Of a stretch of 64,000 nucleotides of DNA, positions 47,162-54,887 are shown in pieces. Positions within the stretch are counted from its first letter, which is position 1. Each line of letters begins with the position of its first letter. This DNA is from Alkalimarinus coralli (GTDB taxonomy: Bacteria; Pseudomonadota; Gammaproteobacteria; Pseudomonadales; Oleiphilaceae): positions 1,574,001 to 1,638,000 of the forward strand of contig NZ_CP096016.1 in the NCBI RefSeq assembly GCF_023650515.1, read 5' to 3'. The notes beneath the pieces are model-generated. The model saw only the letters and a program-made list of their open reading frames with translations, was not told the DNA's origin and did no database searches. Both the position numbers and the translations under genes were made by a program.

Positions 47162-48133
47162 CTACGCCATCATAGCGGCAAATCGTTCATTAATAATGTT
47201 TTTGGCTTCTGACATGATATTTTCTACCAGTTTGCTGCAAGTGGGTATATCGTCAACCAAACCACCGCACATCCCGAAGGTGACCATTCCGGCATCAACA
47301 TCGCCGGTACTCCAGGCAATATCCTGCATTTTACCTGACACCAAACCATGAACCTGAGAGAAGTCACCACCGGCCTTTTCAATTTCTAAAACTTTCAAGG
47401 CTACGCTGTTTTTGTATACCCGAGCGGTGTTTTTGTAACTACGAAAAATAAGTGCAGTCTGGGTTTCATCCATATCAACAATCGATTTCTTAACATTCTC
47501 ATGCACAGGGGCTTCTTGAGTCGCCAAAAAGCGAGTGCCCATGTTGATACCTTCTGCCCCTAATGCGAGTGCAGCAGCTAAACCGCGGCCGTCTGCTATG
47601 CCCCCTGAAGCGATGATTGGAATAGAGAGCTTTTTGGCCGCAGCAGGAATCAGCACCAACCCTGGTACATCTTCTTCGCCAGGGTGCCCTGCACATTCAA
47701 AACCATCAATACTCACTGCAGCCACCCCTAATCGTTCAGCTTTCAGTGCATGGCGAACGGCTACGCATTTATGAATGACTTTGATGCCATGCGCGTTGAA
47801 TTTTTCCATAAAGGGCTCTGGGCTTCGACCAGCCGTTTCAACAATCTTTACCCCGCTCTCACAAATAACGTCCACATAGTCGTCATAGTTAATTTCTGAT
47901 GCAACCACACCTACCGTGAGGTTTACCGCAAATGGCTTGTCAGTTAATGACTGGCATTTTTTAATCTCGGCCTTGAGTAATTCCGGGGTGGGCAAAGTCA
48001 GTGCCGTCATGGTGCCCAGCGCACCGGCATTTGATACCGCAGCAGCTAATTCCGCTGTGCCTACGCGCATCATACCGCCGCAAATAATAGGTTTCTCAAT
48101 TCCGAGTAATTCTGTTAAACGGGTTTTCATCAA
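47162..48133 (-). CDS. Nitronate monooxygenase (2-nitropropane dioxygenase family)
   Basis: A 323-residue FMN-dependent TIM-barrel enzyme. It shows the N-terminal GIEKPIICGGMMRVGTAELAAAVSNAGALGTM, the FMN-binding IIASGGIADGRGLAAALALGAEGINMGTRFLAT, and VSIDGFECAGHPGEED with the His used as the catalytic base. It oxidises nitronates such as propionate-3-nitronate. It lies just upstream of the crotonase gene. Confidence 0.9.
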   Translation of the reverse strand: MMKTRLTELLGIEKPIICGGMMRVGTAELAAAVSNAGALGTMTALTLPTPELLKAEIKKCQSLTDKPFAVNLTVGVVASEINYDDYVDVICESGVKIVETAGRSPEPFMEKFNAHGIKVIHKCVAVRHALKAERLGVAAVSIDGFECAGHPGEEDVPGLVLIPAAAKKLSIPIIASGGIADGRGLAAALALGAEGINMGTRFLATQEAPVHENVKKSIVDMDETQTALIFRSYKNTARVYKNSVALKVLEIEKAGGDFSQVHGLVSGKMQDIAWSTGDVDAGMVTFGMCGGLVDDIPTCSKLVENIMSEAKNIINERFAAMMA

Positions 48134-48495
48134 ATTCTATCCTGTTTTGTGTCTCATGTTAGCTATCCCCTCTTTCGGCTGTCAGGGGTGGCGCGATATA
48201 TTAACGTAATTTTAAGGAGAGAACTTTAAATAAAAGCGGTAAGTAATAGACGGCATAAATAACTGGTGAAAGTCTGGTATGAAAATATAAATTGGGGCTG
48301 CCCAAGAGTACTATGTTTATCACCCTTTGGTAGCCTGAAACACACGTCATTTACATGTGCTAAGTATCTGTTGTAGAGTATTTTTTACGAAGCCATACAA
48401 TGGCCTCTGATGATAAATAATATAGATATCACTATTAACCGGTAGTTTTTAGTTGTAATGCCTATAAACGAATTCAACCTTATTAGATATAACAA
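48134..48495. other. Intergenic region without visible gene
   Basis: Divergent promoters for the nitronate monooxygenase gene (minus) and the DUF3943 gene (plus) should lie here. No reading frame or repeat stands out. Confidence 0.5.
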
Positions 48496-49323
48496 ATGAA
48501 TAAAACATCGATTTTATTAAGCGCTTTACTGCTGTTTCCTCATGCCGCCTCTGCCTCCTGTCCGGAGTCATCAAGCAATTGCGATACCTTTTCCGGTAGC
48601 AGCCCCGAGGCAAATATGGAACAAATAGAACAAGAGAAAGAATCCCCCTACAAGATCACGTTATGGAATCCGAAACACGGTGAGGATAAAGATCGACTTT
48701 GGTCGCAAACTAAACTTATGTTTGGGCTTGGTGTGGGTGTTGCCGGCTTTATTGCTCTTTTACCACCAGACATATCTAATTGGGATCGAAGCGATGGCGA
48801 CGATGGTTTGGCAAAAAAATGGTGGGATAATGTAAGAGCAGGCCCCGTATGGGATGAGGATGTTTGGACAATCAACTATATTGGGCATCCATATTTTGGA
48901 GGTGTTTATTACCAGGTGGCCCGTAAGTCAGGTTATAGCCAGTGGGATTCCTTTTCTTATTCCGCATTGATGTCTACCTTTTATTGGGAGTATGGCCTTG
49001 AAGCTTTTGCCGAAGTGCCATCTATTCAAGACTTGGTAGTAACACCGGTTGGTGGCTGGATATATGGGGAGTGGGCTCACCAAACTGAAAAAGACATTAT
49101 CGCTAACGGCGGAACTGTCTGGGGGTCAAAAGGATGGGGAGGTATTTCACTCTTTTTTCTTGATCCGGTTGGCTCAATTGGCAATGGTATAAATAGCATG
49201 TTAGGCAAAGACGTCATTAACACCGGAACAGGAATGATATCTCCTCACCCTACCTATTTTGAGGCGGTAGCCGGAGAGTCCTACGGTGATTATTGGGGTG
49301 TCGATATGGTTTTCACGTTTTAA
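48496..49323 (+). CDS. DUF3943 domain outer-membrane-associated protein
   Basis: A 275-residue exported protein. The signal peptide ends HAASASCPESS, followed by a low-complexity acidic stretch, then the DUF3943 region: LGVGVAGFIALLPPDISNWDRSD, VWTINYIGHPYFGGVYYQVARKSGYSQWDSFSYSALMSTFYWEYGLEAFAEVPSIQDLVVTPVGG. The C-terminus is GVDMVFTF, a possible beta-barrel end. It is followed by a beta-barrel protein gene 24 bases later. Function unknown. Confidence 0.82.
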   Translation: MNKTSILLSALLLFPHAASASCPESSSNCDTFSGSSPEANMEQIEQEKESPYKITLWNPKHGEDKDRLWSQTKLMFGLGVGVAGFIALLPPDISNWDRSDGDDGLAKKWWDNVRAGPVWDEDVWTINYIGHPYFGGVYYQVARKSGYSQWDSFSYSALMSTFYWEYGLEAFAEVPSIQDLVVTPVGGWIYGEWAHQTEKDIIANGGTVWGSKGWGGISLFFLDPVGSIGNGINSMLGKDVINTGTGMISPHPTYFEAVAGESYGDYWGVDMVFTF

Positions 49324-49347
49324 TATCTCTAACTTTGGTAAGTAAGC

Positions 49348-49884
49348 ATGAATAACAAATTATTTATAACTTCTTTCTTGTTGATGGCGTTACTGACAAA
49401 TACCTGTCGAGCAGACGAAGTTGACACCAGCATTATTGAGTTTTCCCCTGGCGTAGGATATTTTTCGTTTGATAGTGAACGAAACCTTAAAGATGATGCA
49501 TTTTGGGGGATGGGGTTAGGGTTAAATTTCTCTCGTAAATTCTCTGCACTCTTACACTATTCAAGCCTCAACCGTCAATCCAACCAGGCTTCGGCAGCTA
49601 AATCCATCGACATTCAGAAATATCACATTGATGGGATGTATTTTTTTAATACGGACTCTCAGTTGAGGCCCTATATCGTTGGGGGCTTTGGCCAAATTGA
49701 TTTCGATAAAACACAAGATGAGACCATTATTAATGGCGGACTGGGTTTGTATGTCCGCTTAACTCCAAAATGGTCAATTCGTGCGGATATGCGCAACTTC
49801 CATAGCTTCGATGAAAGCTATAACGATCAAACCTATATGATGACTCTGGGCTACAGGCCGGGAAGTGGCGAAAAAGGCAAATAA
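49348..49884 (+). CDS. Outer membrane beta-barrel protein (OmpA-type transmembrane fold)
   Basis: A 178-residue protein with a signal peptide (about 1-22, cut near CRADEVD). An eight-strand-like barrel has alternating aromatic strands: VGYFSFDSE, AFWGMGLGLNFSRKFSALLHYSSLNR, YHIDGMYFFN, LRPYIVGGFG, NGGLGLYVRLTPKWSIRADMRNFHS, YMMTLGYRPG. The OmpA C-terminal peptidoglycan domain is missing. It is probably co-transcribed with the preceding DUF3943 gene and terminated by 49918-49952. Confidence 0.85.
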   Translation: MNNKLFITSFLLMALLTNTCRADEVDTSIIEFSPGVGYFSFDSERNLKDDAFWGMGLGLNFSRKFSALLHYSSLNRQSNQASAAKSIDIQKYHIDGMYFFNTDSQLRPYIVGGFGQIDFDKTQDETIINGGLGLYVRLTPKWSIRADMRNFHSFDESYNDQTYMMTLGYRPGSGEKGK

Positions 49885-49917
49885 CAACCAAGCCTGTATG
49901 GCTGAACGCTTAAAAAA

Positions 49918-49952
49918 GTGAAAGGGCCAAATCTATATTCTGGCCCTTTCAC
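49918..49952. terminator. Bidirectional terminator, partly inside the DUF4156 gene end
   Basis: GTGAAAGGGCCA (49918-49929) and TGGCCCTTTCAC (49941-49952), perfect 12-bp stem. The stop codon of the opposite-strand gene lies in its loop. Confidence 0.7.
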
Positions 49953-50274
49953 ACCGATAAGCCTGGCCTAAAATCGTTACTGATGTAGTAAATGACATAT
50001 TAGTGTGAACGTGAACGGAATTTGCGTTTAGCGATAGCGCTTCATTTTTTAAATCGTTAACCGCACCTAACGTTAAATCCTTATTTGTAATGAAAATATA
50101 ATTGTACCAGTGCCCTTCTGTACCCACTATTTCTTTAATAAAAGCGCATTTTTCAACCTGCTCATAGGAATCAAACATTCTTACATCCCGTGCATCCGGG
50201 TGGAGTTCCGCTGTTTCGATTAAACTGCATGAGGCGCTTAAAATGCTCGACAGGGTTACAATGGCCATTCTCAT
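49933..50274 (-). CDS. DUF4156 lipoprotein
   Basis: A 113-residue lipoprotein with a lipobox-like SASCSLIE near residue 16. It is followed by AELHPDARDVRMFDSYEQVEKCAFIKEIVGTEGHWYNYIFITNKDLTLGAVNDLKNEALSLNANSVHVHTN, which matches the DUF4156/YiaD-like small lipoprotein pattern (H-x-A-x-x-V, C in the middle, A-x-x-L-x-A-N). Function unknown, outer membrane location likely. Confidence 0.75.
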   Translation of the reverse strand: MRMAIVTLSSILSASCSLIETAELHPDARDVRMFDSYEQVEKCAFIKEIVGTEGHWYNYIFITNKDLTLGAVNDLKNEALSLNANSVHVHTNMSFTTSVTILGQAYRCERARI

Positions 50275-50484
50275 AACATATAAACCAGTTAATTATTACA
50301 CCTTCAAAGAATATACAATTGCTAGAGGCAGAGACAATAGCAATATTATAAATATCTTATTGCGAAAGGTTTACTTTCGGATATTAAAACACTCATTGGT
50401 TTTAAGAATTGTACTAGTGGAAATTGGATTATTTGCCGTTCATCGGTATGATAGATAAAACCGTTACAAGGTATCGCCTTAAGT

Positions 50485-50877
50485 ATGTCTCGCCCTAAAT
50501 ATAAAATTACCGCCTCAGACTTGCCGTTTGTGCACGCTTATTTACTACGAGCAATGGAGGATAGCCATTACATTACCCGCGGAAATTCAGTGTCATATCA
50601 GTTTCGGCAGTATCTGGGGCGCATTGACTTAGACGATGATCTGGAACATGAGGCTGAGATACTCAACCGCTGGTGTGAAAAGTATCTCACCACTGAGCAA
50701 TGGAACCGACTAAAAGTAAGCATTCGTAAAATGCGTTATCGCCAGTCAAATACCGATATCACTATCACGCTTAAGCCTCGAGCCCATAAAGTACTGCAAA
50801 CCCTGATTGACCAAGGCAAAGCCCGCTCTTTATCTGAAGCCGTGCTATGGTTAAATGATAACAAGTACAATTCTTAA
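50485..50877 (+). CDS. Hypothetical protein with C-terminal RHH-like segment
   Basis: A 130-residue basic protein. The first half is helical (MEDSHYITRGNSVSYQFRQYLGRIDLDDDLEHEAEILNRWCEKYLTTEQWNRLKVSIRKMRYR). The end (TDITITLKPRAHKVLQTLIDQGKARSLSEAVLWLND) resembles a ribbon-helix-helix strand and helices. DNA binding is possible. No neighbour is clearly coupled. Family not recognised. Confidence 0.6.
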   Translation: MSRPKYKITASDLPFVHAYLLRAMEDSHYITRGNSVSYQFRQYLGRIDLDDDLEHEAEILNRWCEKYLTTEQWNRLKVSIRKMRYRQSNTDITITLKPRAHKVLQTLIDQGKARSLSEAVLWLNDNKYNS

Positions 50878-51059
50878 ACGAATTTACCAGCCAGCAATCA
50901 AAATAAATACAAAGTTTTATGTAACATTTACGCAAGCGCTGCGTCAAAAGATAAACAGACGTTTTCTTTGCAGTATTGTTTGGGGCGTCCTGTTTGTTTC
51001 GATTTATTTTTACGATCTATTTGTTGCGAACGATCTACGACTAAATAAAGGTTTTGAAT

Positions 51060-53255
51060 ATGAGTAAAAGCAAGTTGTTGTTGGCTTTGGTCATTACCGC
51101 CGCTATCGGGGCATTTTTGTTTTTTGATATAAGCCAATATATGACGTTGGATTACTTTAAGTCCCAGCAGGCTGAAGTTGAACAATACGTCGCATCAAAC
51201 TTTACCAATAGCGTTGTGATATTTTTTATCTCGTACGTGCTTGTTACGGCGCTCTCCCTGCCTGGCGCAGCTGTAATGACATTGATAGCCGGAGCACTGT
51301 TTGGACTGCTTAATGGCCTGATTATTGTCTCGTTTGCTTCCACCGTCGGGGCGACGTTAGCTATGCTTTTTTCACGCTATTTACTGCGTGATATAGTACA
51401 GAAAAAGTTTTCTACCCAACTCAAATCTATCAATGAGGGTATGGAAAAAGAAGGCGCGTTTTACCTTTTTACATTGAGACTTGTGCCTGTTGTACCATTT
51501 TTTGTGATAAACCTCGTGATGGGTCTTACATCAATCCCTGCCAGAACATTTTTCTGGGTTAGCCAAGTTGGGATGCTGGCAGGAACGGCGGTTTACGTTA
51601 ATGCAGGGACGCAGTTGGCTGACATCGATTCACTGTCTGGAATTCTATCTCCCGGCCTTATTTTCTCATTTGTGCTGCTCGGGTTATTCCCGCTAATAGC
51701 AAAACGAATATTAGCTGCGGTTAAACGTAAGAAAGTACTAAAAGATTACCCAACGCCAAGCTCTTTTGACGAAGATATTGTCGTATTGGGCGCTGGCTCT
51801 GCCGGGCTGGTAACGTCATATATAGCGGCTGCGGTGAAGGCAAACGTTACGTTAATTGAAAAACACAAAATGGGTGGCGATTGCCTCAATACCGGATGTG
51901 TGCCATCAAAAGCACTGATTCGATCAGGCAAGTTTATGGCTGATGCCAAACGGTCAAAAGACCTGGGGTTTGAGTCTGCAACGGTCGATTTTAATTTTTC
52001 AGATGTCATGGTGCGCGTTCAACGTATCGTAAAAACCGTTGAACCTCATGACTCTGTCGAAAGATATACCAACCTGGGCGTTAACGTGATTGAAGGTGAA
52101 GCCAAGATCACATCCCCCTACACCGTTGAAGTTAATGGTAAAACCTTGACGACCCGCAATATTGTCATCGCCACAGGCGCAAGACCTTTTGTCCCACCAA
52201 TCAAGGGGATCGAGAATGTTGATTACCTGACCTCTGACAACATATGGGATATGAGAGAGCAGCCCAGGCGGTTAATCGTGCTTGGCGGTGGCCCAATTGG
52301 TTGTGAGCTAACCCAAGCGTTTGCAAGGCTCGGCAGTCAGGTGACTCAAATTGAAATGAATAATCGCCTAATGATCAGGGAGGATGAGGATGTATCCGCA
52401 CTGGTCTATGAACGGTTTAAAAAAGAAGGCATCACTGTTCTTACCAATCACCAAGCGGTGGAATTTATCGTCGAAAATGGAGAGCAGGTTTTAATTTGTA
52501 AGCACAATGAACAAGAGGTCAAGATACCGTTCGATAAAGTGCTGGTCGCCGTTGGGCGAGTCGCTAACGTATCAGGCTTTGGGCTGGAAGAACTTGATAT
52601 CCCGACCACCCGCGTTAAAACCGTCGAGGTGAATGAGTTTCTCGAAACCAAATTTCCGAATATATATGCAGTGGGCGATGTTGCAGGCCCCTTTCAATTT
52701 ACCCACACGGCAGCCCATCAGGCTTGGTATGCCGCAGTGAATGCGTTGTTTGGGAAGTTTAAACGGTTCAAAGTTGATTACTCTGTCATTCCCTGGGCGA
52801 CCTTTACCGAACCGGAAGTTGCGAGAGTTGGACTCAACGAGCAAGATGCTAAAGAAAAAGGTATTGATTATGAGGTCACCAAGTTTGACGTGGCAGAGCT
52901 GGATAGAGCGATTGCTGATGAAGAAGCTCACGGCTTTATTAAGGTGCTAACGGTACCCGGTAAAGATAAAATATTAGGCGCTACCATTGTCGGAGAGCAG
53001 GCCGGAGACCTGATTGCCGAATATGTTATGGCGATGAAGCATAACTTAGGGCTAAACAAAATACTCGGTACGATTCATATCTACCCTACCCTGGCAGAGA
53101 TGAACAAATATGCGGCGGGAGAATGGAAACGCGCTCATAAGCCGGAAAAACTGCTGAATTGGGTCGAAAAGTTTCATCGCTGGCAGCGAGGCGAAAAAGG
53201 TATAACGTCAAAGCCCAGCCGCTTCGAGCCGTCTGTTAAACCGGCTCAAGACTAA
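51060..53255 (+). CDS. VTT-domain/pyridine nucleotide-disulfide oxidoreductase fusion
   Basis: A 731-residue membrane flavoprotein from ATG 51060. The N-terminal part (about 1-225) is a TVP38/TMEM64-type VTT domain (ALSLPGAAVMTLIAGALFGLLNGLIIVSFASTVGATLAM ... FTLRLVPVVPFFVINLVMG). The rest is a mercuric-reductase/lipoamide-dehydrogenase-like part with FAD motif VVLGAGSAGL, redox GGDCLNTGCVPSKALIRSG, NAD motif VLGGGPIGCELTQAF and the C-terminal dimer HIYPTLAEMNKYAAGEW. There is no N-terminal HMA domain, so the mercury role is doubtful. The VTT part would anchor it at the inner membrane. Confidence 0.9.
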   Translation: MSKSKLLLALVITAAIGAFLFFDISQYMTLDYFKSQQAEVEQYVASNFTNSVVIFFISYVLVTALSLPGAAVMTLIAGALFGLLNGLIIVSFASTVGATLAMLFSRYLLRDIVQKKFSTQLKSINEGMEKEGAFYLFTLRLVPVVPFFVINLVMGLTSIPARTFFWVSQVGMLAGTAVYVNAGTQLADIDSLSGILSPGLIFSFVLLGLFPLIAKRILAAVKRKKVLKDYPTPSSFDEDIVVLGAGSAGLVTSYIAAAVKANVTLIEKHKMGGDCLNTGCVPSKALIRSGKFMADAKRSKDLGFESATVDFNFSDVMVRVQRIVKTVEPHDSVERYTNLGVNVIEGEAKITSPYTVEVNGKTLTTRNIVIATGARPFVPPIKGIENVDYLTSDNIWDMREQPRRLIVLGGGPIGCELTQAFARLGSQVTQIEMNNRLMIREDEDVSALVYERFKKEGITVLTNHQAVEFIVENGEQVLICKHNEQEVKIPFDKVLVAVGRVANVSGFGLEELDIPTTRVKTVEVNEFLETKFPNIYAVGDVAGPFQFTHTAAHQAWYAAVNALFGKFKRFKVDYSVIPWATFTEPEVARVGLNEQDAKEKGIDYEVTKFDVAELDRAIADEEAHGFIKVLTVPGKDKILGATIVGEQAGDLIAEYVMAMKHNLGLNKILGTIHIYPTLAEMNKYAAGEWKRAHKPEKLLNWVEKFHRWQRGEKGITSKPSRFEPSVKPAQD

Positions 53256-53295
53256 ACCTAATTGGGGCCAAACCTGCTCAGAGCCAAAGCGGTTT

Positions 53296-53328
53296 GCCCT
53301 AATAATCTCGATGGGAGATTGTTAGGGC
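53296..53328. terminator. Terminator between the flavoprotein and anti-sigma genes
   Basis: GCCCTAATAATCTC and GGAGATTGTTAGGGC pair over 14 bases with one mismatch and are followed by a T-run (53333-53339) on the right. Confidence 0.75.
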
Positions 53329-53329
53329 G

Positions 53330-53596
53330 TCACTTTTTTAAGACTTCTTTATCTATGCGTCTCATGATTTGATCGATTTTAACACCCTCAGCGCTCGACA
53401 CGTCACTATTGCAACCCGTGGCTGAGTGACCTTCATTTTTACCAATCATATCAACGGTTAACTTAAGATAGTTTAGATAACGGCGACAGTGCTTGCACAT
53501 TGCCAGATGAAGCTTGACCGACGCTTTCTGTTTGAACGGGAGCGACCCTTCCAATATTTCATCTGACAGCGCTGACAGCTCTTTGCAGGTTAACAC
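53330..53596 (-). CDS. Zinc-finger anti-sigma factor (zf-HC2)
   Basis: An 88-residue protein from GTG, with AGGAG nearby. The N-terminal zf-HC2 motif is visible: MLTCKELSALSDEILEGSLPFKQKASVKLHLAMCKHCRRYLNYLKLTVD, the H-x3-C-x2-C pattern. It is shorter than membrane-anchored anti-sigma factors and has no membrane segment, so it would be a soluble regulator. It overlaps the end of the sigma gene by seven bases. Confidence 0.85.
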   Translation of the reverse strand: MLTCKELSALSDEILEGSLPFKQKASVKLHLAMCKHCRRYLNYLKLTVDMIGKNEGHSATGCNSDVSSAEGVKIDQIMRRIDKEVLKK

Positions 53597-54189
53597 GTTC
53601 CTGTCTCCTGAAAGTTCTCAATATGTTCGAATACTTTGTGCCTTGAGCGGTGAATCAGTACTCTTACATTAGACGCAGTAACGTCCAAGATGTTACATAT
53701 CTCGTCAAGGCTAATGCCATGCATGTCCTTTAACGTTAAAGCAGCGCGGGCTTGCACGCTCAATTTGGCCATATATTTGTTCAAGCACTTCAAAAATTGC
53801 TGATTGCTTAGCAGTGCATCGGGCGTATCGTAGTGCCAGTTTGACGGGGGCTTTGACCAGTGCCCGTCACTTCCATAGCGGCTAAAAAACTCGTCGCTGC
53901 CATCCTGAGTGAGTTCACTGATAGAGATGGTTTTGCTTTCCTTTCTTAACCTGCTTTTCGCCTCATTTGAAACAATTGAAATAAGCCAGGTTTTAAGACT
54001 TGATCGATGTTCGAATTTAGCAAGGTTGCGATATGCGGAAATCCATGCCTCTTGTACAACCTCTTCAGCCAGCGAGTCTCCAATGATGGACGTGGCGACG
54101 GCCATCATGACTGAGTAATAACGTTCAACCAACACTCTAAATGCTTGGTGATCGTTTAACGCATCGTCGACTAATGCACCTTCATCCAT
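53590..54189 (-). CDS. ECF-type RNA polymerase sigma factor
   Basis: A 199-residue sigma-70 family protein: region 2 (FRVLVERYYSVMMAVATSIIGDSLAEEVVQEAWISAYRNLAKFEHRSSLKTWLISIVSNEAKSRLRKE) and region 4 (LSVQARAALTLKDMHGISLDEICNILDVTASNVRVLIHRSRHKVFEHIE), joined by an unusual linker of about 45 residues rich in Ser, Asp and Trp. Paired with the zf-HC2 anti-sigma protein just downstream, it should respond to an envelope or oxidative signal. Confidence 0.9.
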   Translation of the reverse strand: MDEGALVDDALNDHQAFRVLVERYYSVMMAVATSIIGDSLAEEVVQEAWISAYRNLAKFEHRSSLKTWLISIVSNEAKSRLRKESKTISISELTQDGSDEFFSRYGSDGHWSKPPSNWHYDTPDALLSNQQFLKCLNKYMAKLSVQARAALTLKDMHGISLDEICNILDVTASNVRVLIHRSRHKVFEHIENFQETGTC

Positions 54190-54358
54190 AGGCTGCTGGT
54201 TACCTCAATTTGAGAATATGTGGTGGGCGCTCTTCAATGTGAGTGAACCTCAACATCCGACTACATCTATACTAGAGCTTTATAAGACGGACTGGTTTAA
54301 ACTATGCATTATATAAACATAGACAACTGAGTACAGCATAAAGAAATACGAGACGAAG

Positions 54359-54517
54359 ATGAACCGAAAAAAGAAGATAAAACAGACGATTAAAAAGCTG
54401 GTTAAAAAGGAAAACGCTAAAAAGCAGCCCAAAAACAAGGTGCGCTATATATCCAAGGCAGAACGAGCAGCTCTAGAAGCCGAAGAGCAAAAAAAGCAGG
54501 AACAAGAGATAGAATAA
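54359..54517 (+). CDS. DUF2986-like small basic protein
   Basis: A 52-residue, very Lys-rich protein: MNRKKKIKQTIKKLVKKENAKKQPKNKVRYISKAERAALEAEEQKKQEQEIE. The opening M-N-R-(K/R)-K-K-I-K-Q and the middle YISKAERA match my recollection of the DUF2986 family of gammaproteobacteria. Function unknown; nucleic acid binding is plausible from charge. Confidence 0.7.
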   Translation: MNRKKKIKQTIKKLVKKENAKKQPKNKVRYISKAERAALEAEEQKKQEQEIE

Positions 54518-54887
54518 CTTTGCTAGTTATAGCGTGATATAAAACATTAAATATATTCTGTAACTAATTGATATTTAGTTATTTAACTTAAGGTCAGCCG
54601 CATTACTATGTGCAACCCGGTTATAGGCAGATAGCCGGTGACTCTTCTTAACCCCTCCCCCTGTCACCGGTAATGTAAAACTGATGCAGGTCATCTGTCG
54701 TTCAAATATTCTTCAACTCAACATGCAGTCATTACTCAAAATGATTAACGAATATTTTAATTAAAACAATATTTTACGTCGTATATTTAATGTAAATAAT
54801 TAGATTTTACTAGCTATTCAGATAGGTGCTATTTGGTTAATAGTTGGTCTAAGCTACACATTCGTGTTAATTAGCAGGAGTGTGGGC
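54518..54887. other. Intergenic region before nifJ with a stem-loop
   Basis: CCGGTGAC (54635-54642) and GTCACCGG (54663-54670) form an 8-bp stem with a pyrimidine-rich loop. The following 200 bases are AT-rich and should hold the nifJ promoter. No gene is seen. A small RNA cannot be excluded. Confidence 0.4.
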
